23,182 nucleotides of DNA from a virus: IMG/VR virus record IMGVR_UViG_3300024350_000034, positions 1-23,182 of that record; one strand, given 5' to 3'. This document shows positions 13,590-20,500 of the stretch, piece after piece; positions within the stretch are counted from its first letter, which is position 1; each line of letters begins with the position of its first letter. The notes under the pieces are model-generated. The model was not told the DNA's origin. It searched no databases and worked only from the letters and a program-made list of their open reading frames with translations. The position numbers and the translations under genes were made by a program.

Positions 13590-14537
13590 ATGGACAACGT
13601 TAAAATAAATACTTCCAAGACATTGACGCTAACAATACCATCTGATCCAGATTCAAATCAGGTGCTTGTTACGCTTATTCATGATCTTGGAAATGATGTT
13701 ATTGTTTCTAATACGGCAGCAACAAGAGTATCGACAGGGGTGTATCAAATAACATTTGGCCAAGCCGCCTCTGGTATATATGTTTTAAATTCTTCTGGAA
13801 TATATAAAGCAAAATTTACTTATTCAAAGTCGGGTACTGAATATAATCAGTATCAGGTCTTTAGCGTATATGCCCCATATATAGATTCTGATACCTTCTT
13901 TGAATCATATCCAGAATACATAAATAAATTTGAAGACGTTTTTGATAAATTTGAATTAAAAGCTAGAAATATTATTAATACATATTGTGGTCAATCTTTT
14001 GATTTCTTCCCAGCAAAAACAATATATGTAGATGGAAACAATCATGATATTTTACATCTCCCATTACCAATATCTACTCTAACAAAGGTTACTGTAAATC
14101 CAGATATGTCTGGGCAAGAAGTTATACATGACTCTTCAAATTCTTCTATAAATAAGATAGAGAAGCCAAGACAATCAGGTAATTTTGAGGCTTCTTATTA
14201 TATAAGATATAAATCATCTTCTTCTGAATATTCATCTGCATTTACTGGCGAATCTACTGGTGTAAATAATAAATTTTCTTCCAAGAGCACATTCAAAATA
14301 GAAGGAGACTTCGGTTGGAGATATGTTCCTAGCTCTGTTGAGCAAGCCGCAGGTCTTCTTGTAGCTGATTTTATGAATGATGACTCTGAATTTAGAAGGC
14401 ATGGAATCATAGAGGTGGATATAGATAGATTTACCACCTTTAAGTTCAAAGGTAATTTCTATGAGACTACTGGCAATATTGATGCTGATGTTCTTTTAAT
14501 GGATTACACATTATTTGTGATGGATTATATAATTTAA
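13590..14537 (+). CDS. Head-tail connector protein with N-terminal Ig-like extension
   Basis: A 315-aa protein. The C-terminal 210 residues resemble gp6/YqbG-type head-tail connectors that form a ring under the portal: an acidic helical start (SDTFFESYPEYINKFEDVF), then helices (ARNIINTYCGQSFDFF), a beta region (VDGNNHDILHLPLPI) and a helix SSVEQAAGLLVADFMNDDSE near the end. The first 95 residues are an extra beta-rich domain (LTLTIPSDPDSNQVLVTLIH, GVYQITFGQAASGIYVLN), Ig-like in style and unusual for this family. AGGTG lies 4 nt before the ATG. The stop overlaps the next start by one base. Family recognition is by pattern and by gene order before closure and terminator genes. Confidence 0.8.
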   Translation: MDNVKINTSKTLTLTIPSDPDSNQVLVTLIHDLGNDVIVSNTAATRVSTGVYQITFGQAASGIYVLNSSGIYKAKFTYSKSGTEYNQYQVFSVYAPYIDSDTFFESYPEYINKFEDVFDKFELKARNIINTYCGQSFDFFPAKTIYVDGNNHDILHLPLPISTLTKVTVNPDMSGQEVIHDSSNSSINKIEKPRQSGNFEASYYIRYKSSSSEYSSAFTGESTGVNNKFSSKSTFKIEGDFGWRYVPSSVEQAAGLLVADFMNDDSEFRRHGIIEVDIDRFTTFKFKGNFYETTGNIDADVLLMDYTLFVMDYII

Positions 14538-14914
14538 TGGCATATGGAACTTTCTCTAAATTTCATCATACAATAGAACTCTTCTCAAAAGAAGAGACAG
14601 TTAGTGCTGCCGGTCAGAGAAAACATTCTTTTGTATATAAAGATACCATTCCAGCCCATGCTCAATGGGATTTTGGTGAAAATATGAATAGTCCATATAT
14701 TGCAAACTTTGAAGAATTAAATATTTTTGTTCCAAAAGATTATTTAAGCATAATAAATTATAATTTTAGAGTTAAAAATATAAAAGATAGATTTGGGAAT
14801 ATTATAGATAGTTCATATTTTGATATATTATCTATTCAAAAGGCTATGCAATATAATGGCAAGATTCATCATGTTGTATTAGTAATTAGAAAGGTAATAG
14901 AAAATGGCGATTAA
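14537..14914 (+). CDS. Head closure (stopper) protein
   Basis: A 125-aa protein of the size and layout of phage head-tail adaptor or stopper proteins: FHHTIELFSKEETVSAAGQR at the start, an AHAQWDFGEN region, LNIFVPKDY, a DRFGNIIDSSYFDIL segment and a C-terminal strand HHVVLVIRKVIENG. These proteins plug the portal-connector channel after packaging. The ATG overlaps the connector stop by one base and has no strong Shine-Dalgarno sequence, so it is probably translated by reinitiation. It overlaps the next gene by 11 bases. Order after the connector supports the call. Confidence 0.75.
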   Translation: MAYGTFSKFHHTIELFSKEETVSAAGQRKHSFVYKDTIPAHAQWDFGENMNSPYIANFEELNIFVPKDYLSIINYNFRVKNIKDRFGNIIDSSYFDILSIQKAMQYNGKIHHVVLVIRKVIENGD

Positions 14915-15512
14915 AATAACAACATCAATAAACTCAGGCACAAAAGGGGCTGGCGGTAAAAGTGCTATAGATTCATTTTATGAATTAGCAGAAATGTTTG
15001 ACCATATGCCTGAAAGAATAGAATCAGTTATAACAAGAGCAGCCCTTTTATCTAAAGATCAAATTCAAGCAAATATGATTAAAAGAGGATCTGCTGGTAA
15101 ATATTTTCAAGTGACTGTAAGAAAGCACGGACCTTTCGGTCTTAAAGTAGTAATAGAGCAAACAGTAACATCAGAAAGTTCATCAATAAATTCTAGTTCT
15201 GGACACAATCCATTTATAGGATCAAAAATATTTTTTCAATCTGAAATGGGGTATCAGGGTAGGAGATCATATACATCACCAAGATCTGAGGAAACAAAGG
15301 TGATGAAATTTCAGAGATGGGGGGCTAGCTCAGATACTAATTTTTTTAGTCATGTGAATATTCCTTCAATTGGCAAGTATTACTTCAGTAAAAAAAGTGG
15401 AGTTAAACAAATTCCAATTAAAAAAATGGCTTTTGATACAATTTCTGAAAATTTAAATAGAAACTTTAGAACAATAACTTCAAGAAATTCAAGAGTAAAC
15501 AGAGGCATATAA
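14904..15512 (+). CDS. Tail completion/neck protein, HK97 gp10-like
   Basis: A 202-aa basic protein in the slot normally held by the HK97 gp10-like tail completion protein, between head closure and tail terminator. It starts with a helical region (IDSFYELAEMFDHMPERIES, then VITRAALLSKDQIQANMIK), followed by a beta-rich middle (KYFQVTVRKHGPFGLKVVIE) and a basic C-terminus that ends with many Arg and Asn residues. The helix-then-beta plan and a later hydrophobic-aromatic stretch fit the family. It overlaps the upstream gene by 11 bases and the next gene follows after 4. Assignment rests on position and general plan more than on a diagnostic motif. Confidence 0.7.
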   Translation: MAIKITTSINSGTKGAGGKSAIDSFYELAEMFDHMPERIESVITRAALLSKDQIQANMIKRGSAGKYFQVTVRKHGPFGLKVVIEQTVTSESSSINSSSGHNPFIGSKIFFQSEMGYQGRRSYTSPRSEETKVMKFQRWGASSDTNFFSHVNIPSIGKYYFSKKSGVKQIPIKKMAFDTISENLNRNFRTITSRNSRVNRGI

Positions 15513-15516
15513 AAAA

Positions 15517-15936
15517 ATGACAACTATAAGCGTTTATGATGTTAATTCGTATATTTCTAATCATTCGATGATTACATCATTGTTGGGACGCAGTATCAAA
15601 ATATATCCAACTATTGGCTATGGAGATACAAATGGCCCTTTTATTGTCTATGACTTTTTACCATCCATTCCAAATGTTGAAGCTTATTGGATGAGAAAAG
15701 ATTACATTCTTTATACAATATATGACACTGATATTGACAGAGCTTTCCAGCTAATGGAAATTCTATTTTACCTGCTAGGAAGGGGCGATGAAGTCGCTCA
15801 ACCGGGTGGGATAGATGGAACTGATGTTAGAATTCTTTCTTCAATTATAGAAGGAACATCTGTTGAACCACCAGAGGAAAGAGATGGTTGGTATAAGATG
15901 AGAATAGAGTTCTGTATCCTGCACGTTAAGAAATAA
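15517..15936 (+). CDS. Tail terminator protein
   Basis: A 139-aa protein of the size of lambda U and related terminators that cap the tail tube and bind the neck. Features are an N-terminal helix (YDVNSYISNHSMITSLLG), strand NGPFIVYDFLP, the strand RKDYILYTIYDTD followed by helix RAFQLMEILFYLLGRGDE, and a final strand YKMRIEFCILHVKK. The pattern of aromatic strands and a long helix is typical. It lies between the tail completion gene and the tail tube, as expected. Only a weak ribosome binding sequence (GAGG about 11 nt upstream) precedes the ATG. Confidence 0.78.
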   Translation: MTTISVYDVNSYISNHSMITSLLGRSIKIYPTIGYGDTNGPFIVYDFLPSIPNVEAYWMRKDYILYTIYDTDIDRAFQLMEILFYLLGRGDEVAQPGGIDGTDVRILSSIIEGTSVEPPEERDGWYKMRIEFCILHVKK

Positions 15937-15942
15937 ATCTGC

Positions 15943-15948
15943 TATTAT
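15943..15948 (+). promoter_or_regulatory. Putative extended -10 (TGCTATTAT) for a leaderless start at 15956
   Basis: TATTAT preceded by TGC gives an extended -10, ending 7 nt before ATG 15956. A second TATAAT (15950-15955) abuts the ATG and is too close to serve that start. No Shine-Dalgarno sequence is present. It lies in the 19-base gap after the tail terminator gene and could also supply extra transcript for the tail tube. Confidence 0.5.
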
Positions 15949-15955
15949 ATATAAT

Positions 15956-16150
15956 ATGAATTATGTTACAATTACATATGTAGGCAAAAATTCAGGTTTC
16001 ATAGCCAGAGTTGATTCTAGGGTTTATGAGTTTGAATGGAACAAAGGTCTAGGGATCGGTAACCGAAGCGATGAAGTTAGGCCCGATCACGTAAAAAAAA
16101 TTGCCAAATGGCGAGATAAAAGAGGCAAAAGAATTTTTGTCTGTGAATAG
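15956..16150 (+). CDS. Unknown 64-aa basic protein between terminator and tail tube
   Basis: Small basic protein with an N-terminal beta pattern (YVTITYVGKNSGFIARVDSR, then VYEFEWNKGLG) and a Lys/Arg-rich C-terminal part (DHVKKIAKWRDKRGKRIFVC). It has the look of a small SH3-like or OB-like barrel, but I do not recognise a family. ATG 15956 has a -10-like element 7 nt upstream and no ribosome binding site. Insertion between tail terminator and tail tube, two genes normally adjacent, together with its own promoter, suggests an independently acquired accessory gene. Its last bases contain AGGAGG for the tail tube gene. Confidence 0.75.
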   Translation: MNYVTITYVGKNSGFIARVDSRVYEFEWNKGLGIGNRSDEVRPDHVKKIAKWRDKRGKRIFVCE

Positions 16151-16161
16151 GAGGATACAAA

Positions 16162-16764
16162 ATGCCCGGTGCAGCTAACGTAACTGTAGCAAGTATTGTA
16201 GTCGGTGAGGCCGAAATTAGAATCGCAAACTCTAACCTTACCGCAAACGTAACTGAGTTTAACTCAGCAAACCTGAAGTCTGTCGGCGGAACTCAGGGTG
16301 GTGTAGAAATCTCTTGGGAGCCAGATATGGTTGACATTGAAGTCGATCAGTTTGGCGATGCAGCAATGGTGATTCAGTCAAAGGTTAAAGTGATGTTGAA
16401 GACCACAATGGCAGAAGCAAGCCTTAAGAACCTTGCTCTTGCTTGGAACTTTGACAATACTGACCCCGGTACTGACGTTGTTGCTAACAATGAACCCGGT
16501 TTCGCAAACACCAAGACTTTCCTTTTTGGTGTGCAATCGGTATATCCATTTGAGAAGATGATTCAAGTGGTCGGCACTGCCCCCGGCACTACCGCTACTA
16601 CCACTAAGACTCGTAAGTTCAACACCAAGCGAGCCATTTCGATGGAATCTTCAAGCCTAAGCTTCAAGAGAGCAGAGGCTTCGACCTTCGCGGTCGGCTT
16701 TAGAATCCTGCCAGTTGCAGCCGATACCGGCTATGAATATGGCAAGATTATTGATGAAGTCTGA
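16162..16764 (+). CDS. Major tail tube protein
   Basis: A 200-aa protein that would polymerise into the tail tube. The order (after terminator, before chaperone and tape measure) and sequence features support the call: NVTVASIVVGEAEIRIANSN, the LKSVGGTQGGVEISWEPDMV segment with acidic DIEVDQFGDA, and a C-terminal RAEASTFAVGFRILP strand. AGGAGG at 16149-16154 lies 7 nt before the ATG, among the best sites in the window. Codon choice resembles that of the capsid gene (many AAC, TTC, ATC and GGC), as expected for a protein made in many copies. A terminator-like hairpin follows 25 bases after the stop. Confidence 0.88.
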   Translation: MPGAANVTVASIVVGEAEIRIANSNLTANVTEFNSANLKSVGGTQGGVEISWEPDMVDIEVDQFGDAAMVIQSKVKVMLKTTMAEASLKNLALAWNFDNTDPGTDVVANNEPGFANTKTFLFGVQSVYPFEKMIQVVGTAPGTTATTTKTRKFNTKRAISMESSSLSFKRAEASTFAVGFRILPVAADTGYEYGKIIDEV

Positions 16765-16789
16765 TTTCTTCTAAATAATTCGGTCAGGA

Positions 16790-16819
16790 GCCTCAGATGT
16801 GCTATAATACATCTGAGGC
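16790..16819 (+). terminator. Terminator hairpin after the tail tube, with TATAAT in its loop
   Basis: GCCTCAGATGT (16790-16800), loop GCTATAAT (16801-16808), exact complement ACATCTGAGGC (16809-16819), followed by TTTTGCCGTTT. The 11-bp stem and T-run are those of an intrinsic terminator. Flanking A-G bases can extend the stem by weak pairs with the T-run. The loop contains a perfect -10 sequence, described separately. Confidence 0.8.
16803..16808 (+). promoter_or_regulatory. Extended -10 (TGCTATAAT) inside the terminator loop
   Basis: TATAAT preceded by TGC sits in the loop of the hairpin at 16790-16819. A transcript starting about 7 nt downstream would begin within the descending arm and so could not form the terminator. 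It would give a leader of about 35 nt carrying AAGGA before the TTG start at 16850. No -35 box is clear. This would reset transcription for the chaperone and tape measure genes. Confidence 0.5.
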
Positions 16820-16849
16820 TTTTGCCGTTTATACAAGGATGGTTATAAA

Positions 16850-17149
16850 TTGAATAACAAAGATTTACATGCTGGCACTGAAATTACTTTCGCTGATGGT
16901 ACGGTCAGAAAGATTCGTCCTCTGACAATCCGTCAGCTTCGTAAGTTCATGAAGATAGCAAATAATATGCGCACTGATGAAGGCTCAATGACTGATGAGG
17001 ATATCGACAATATGATTGAGTCTGCATCAATTGTTATTGGAGCAACAGATCCTCAATTGGCTTCAGATAAAGAAAAGCTTGAGGATATTCTTGATCTAAA
17101 AACTTATAGCGCATTAATGGCTGCTGCCATGGGTAACGACCCAAACTAG
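16850..17149 (+). CDS. Tail assembly chaperone, short form (G-like)
   Basis: A 99-aa acidic protein that helps the tape measure fold during tail assembly. VRKIRPLTIRQLRKFMKIAN is a typical N-terminal segment of actinophage-style chaperones. The start must be TTG 16850: an in-frame TGA lies at 16814-16816, there is no other start codon between, and the next in-frame ATG is well inside the protein. AAGGA at 16835-16839 lies 10 nt upstream. The gene ends with CCA AAC TAG, and the overlapping heptamer CCCAAAC allows a -1 shift into the longer form. Position between tail tube and tape measure matches lambda G. Confidence 0.85.
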   Translation: MNNKDLHAGTEITFADGTVRKIRPLTIRQLRKFMKIANNMRTDEGSMTDEDIDNMIESASIVIGATDPQLASDKEKLEDILDLKTYSALMAAAMGNDPN

Positions 17150-17466
17150 TAAGTAGTGATGGTGAAACCGAAACAATAGTTTGGGATGATTTACCATTAC
17201 TAAAATATGAAGCTGAATTATTTATGTATGCAGGGGCTTGGAAAAGTCTGCTAGAGTTAGAAGAATCTTTAACTCTAGCAGAGCTTTTCATATTATATGG
17301 TGCATACAATAATGAATTTACAAAACAAATTAAAGTATCAGCTTTGGCAGCCGGTGCTGAAGTTGATTTTTATGATGATTGGTATGATCCTATACCAGAA
17401 GAAAAACATGTCATAGACGCTTATAACTATCATTCATTACCTATAGGTATAGGTTATGAAGGGTAA
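16850..17466 (+). CDS. Tail assembly chaperone, long frameshifted form (GT-like)
   Basis: Made by joining 16850-17146 with 17146-17466 (base 17146 read twice), giving 205 aa. The downstream part, 106 codons, is open in the -1 frame from 17137 to TAA at 17464-17466, and its own only ATG (17224) lacks a ribosome binding site. It encodes ETIVWDDLPLLKYEAELFMY, then an acidic helical region and a Tyr-rich end (DAYNYHSLPIGIGYEG). The -1 frame is closed by TAA at 17134, just before the slip site, so the overlap is minimal and fixes the shift to within a few codons. In lambda, GT binds the tape measure while G binds tube subunits; the same role is inferred. Confidence 0.82.
17140..17146 (+). promoter_or_regulatory. 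-1 ribosomal frameshift site C CCA AAC
   Basis: The heptamer matches X XXY YYZ in the zero frame (C CCA AAC) and is followed at once by TAG. Slippage re-pairs CCA to CCC and AAC to AAA, then reads CTA GTA AGT onward in the frame of the downstream ORF. The exact complement GTTTGGG occurs at 17179-17185 and may form a structure. Position between chaperone halves is the classic place for this signal in tailed phages. Confidence 0.85.
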
Positions 17467-17515
17467 TTATTGCTTTATTTATTAAAGAATGACATAATTG
17501 TTACTGGATGGCAGT

Positions 17516-20500
17516 ATGACAATAGACAAGTATACGATTGACATTCAGGTTGGAGGCATTAATAATTTAACTGCGCTAAGCAGCGCAATGTTAAATTTAA
17601 ATGCCGCTGTTAAAGGCAATGTAAAGATTGCCAAAGATTTCGATGCTACCCAGAGTGCGTTAAGTACGGCTCTGGGTAGAACCGATAAAGGCGTTCAAAA
17701 TCACGCAAAAAATTTAGGACAACTTGTAGCAAATCAATCTGTTCTAGGTAATGAATATAGAAGAGTAAAGCGTGATATAAATGAATATAGAACTGGTCTA
17801 GCATCGGCTACAGTCCAGCAAGCAAAGAATCTACCTCAATTAGAATCATATGCAAAGGCTTTAAAAGGAATTAAAGCAAGAGCTTTTGCTGATGATTTGA
17901 AATCAATGACTGTTGAAATGAAGCGTCTTGGTAAAGATGCTCAATTCACTGGTAGATCAATGATTATCGGTCTTACAACGCCTATTTTAGCATTTGGTAA
18001 AACAGGTCTTGCTACTTTTGAAAAAGTAGACTCTGAATTAATTAGACTAAATAAATTAATTGAGGGTATGGCATCCAGTATGGATAATGCGTTCCAAAAA
18101 ATGGGAACGTCTGCCGGAGAGGCATCTCAAGCTGCTATTCAGCAAGCAGAAGAGATGGTTAAAACTTATAAAAAAGTAGATCAAGCTCTTATTGATATAT
18201 CTTTAAGATATGGTGATGCTAGAGAATTAATTATAAGTATTGCCGGTGATTTTGCTGAATTTGGTTTTATTGCCGAAGACAATATTGTTGCATTAACTGA
18301 GCTAGCGGCTCAAGCAGAAAAATTGGGGTCTATGGATATTGGGCCTTCAAAAGATTTGCTTACATCAATGTATGCTCAAGCTAGCTTATTAATACAAGAA
18401 AATGAATTAGCTCATAATAGAGTAACTGATGCTTTAGAAATAGAAACAAAAGCAGTAAATGTTGCTAGAGGGCAACTATACATGTTTAATGCTGTTGAAA
18501 ACGCAACAGCTCTCTCTCTAAGAGATCTCGCTTCTGCATTCCCTGAAGTAGCGGCATCTGCCACCACATTCGGTCTTACAATGACTGAATCTGCCGCTCT
18601 ATTAGCGCCGATGAAGGCCGCTGGTTTCGATATTGGTGCAGCAGCAAATGCAATTAAAGTATCTCTTCAGAGATTAAATGATCCTACTATAAAGAGCACT
18701 GAGCTTATTGGTCAATTAAGTCAAGTAACAGGGTTTGACTTTAAACAATCCACTCACATCGGTTTAACTGCAATAGACGCATTGACTAAAGGATATGATC
18801 ATTTACAAGCATCTACAAACTATGGCAGAGAGGGTGCTCTAGAATTTTTTGATGAAGTATTTGGTGTTCGTCAAGGGCCTAGAATGCAAAGGGCAATCGC
18901 TGATCTTAATATATTTAATCAAGCGATGATTCGTAGTGGAACTACTGAACAGAAAATAATTGGCATGGCCAGTAAACAGCTTCAGATTGGGGACAGTGCT
19001 CTTAAAGCCATCAGATCTTTTAGCGATATAGGCGCTGTTGTCAGAATGGCAAATGCTGAAATTGGTGATCAAGTTAAAATTCTTGATGAATTCGGCAAAG
19101 AAGCTACGATAGTAGTTAGTAGAAGAGATATAGACGCAGCAAAGAAAGCTAGAAAAGTAGTTGGCGATTATATTGACCAGCAAGCCAAGGAAGGCAAAGA
19201 TATTTTAGCTCAAGTAACTTCGCAAGCTGGTCGTGCATTAGTTGTTGAACTAGGCGGCGTTGGTGAAGCTCAGAATAGAGCAACTTCTGAACTTAAAACG
19301 GCACTAGATTCAGTTAAAGTATTTATTGAACAAATAAGAACTAACTTTAAGATTTTTGCTGCTGATTTCATAGAGTCTTTCAAGCCAACTATTGAAACAA
19401 TAGCCAATACTGTCAAATCTCTAGCAGAAAAATTTAGAGAATTAGATCCTACTACTAAGAAAATAATCGCTGGGTTTGCTGGCATCGTTGCACTAGCTGG
19501 CCCACTTGTTTTTGCTTTCGGTCAGGCTAGACTGCTTCTAGCTACAATCTCTAATGTTGCTTTAAAACTTCTTCCCGGTCTTGCTAACCTAACAGTAGAA
19601 AGCTTTGCCGCTGGCGATGCTTTATTAAGATTAAAAAAACCAGTAATTCTTGTTGGCGATAGTTTTGAAACTGCTGCGTCTAGAAGTTCTCTATTTATAG
19701 CAAAACTTGCAAATATGAATGGCCCAATAGGGGCTTTAGCTAGAAAATTTGGTGTCTTAACTGGTGCATTAAAAACAACTAGGACTGCGGGTGATGATGT
19801 TGTTGCTAGATTGGCTGCAATAAATAGTCCAGCTCAGACGGCTAGATTAGGTGGGGCTGCTCAATTAAGATCTCTTGGAAATTTCCCTCCTAATCAACTA
19901 CCTCCCCCTGTAGTGCCCCCAAATACTCTAACCAATGCTGCGACTCAAGCAGCTAGTGCTACAACACAAGCAGCCAATACGGCCGCTACAGCTACTACTA
20001 CTGCAGCAACAACCGCTGCAACCACTACAACCGCTGCTGCAACAGCAGCAGCCTCTAGCGCAACATCCGCGGCTGCTGGTGCTGCTGCATCAACAACTAC
20101 CGCAGCGGCTGCTGCTTCCACCACTGCAGGCGCTGCAACCGCTGGAGTAATATCATCTTCAACTGCCGCTGTTGCTTCGATGAATGCTGCTACAACCACT
20201 GCTGCTACAGCAGTTACTGCAGGAGCCACGCAGGCATCTACAGCCATTGCTGCTCAACAGGTGGATTCTGAAAGATGGATTGCAGGATCGGCTCAGAGAA
20301 GGATAGCCAGAGAACAAGCCAATCTTGCTCGCACAGAGGCTACTTTTAGCAGTTTAAATCTTGGATTTGACGCTGCTCTTCAAGAGGCAAATGCAATTTT
20401 TGCAACTAATACTACCCAATTAACAACAGCGGCAACTACTGTCGCTGAACAATCGGTTTTTGGACTAGTTGCTGCTCTTGAAGAATCTGCTGCTGGATTT

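Noticed and set aside
14528-14533. TATAAT just before the head closure gene
   Set aside because: It lies within the last codons of the connector gene and only 3 nt before the ATG, too close for a start at that codon.
17470-17498. Possible promoter (TTGCTT, 17 bases, CATAAT) before the tape measure
   Set aside because: The -35 matches only three of six bases and the -10 five of six in a very AT-rich gap, so chance is likely.
19945-20247. Minus-strand 100-codon ORF rich in Ala and Val opposite the tape measure
   Set aside because: It is the antisense reading of the Ala/Thr-rich segment; GCN and ACN codons read backwards give few stops. There is no ribosome binding site or promoter, and the composition is an artefact.
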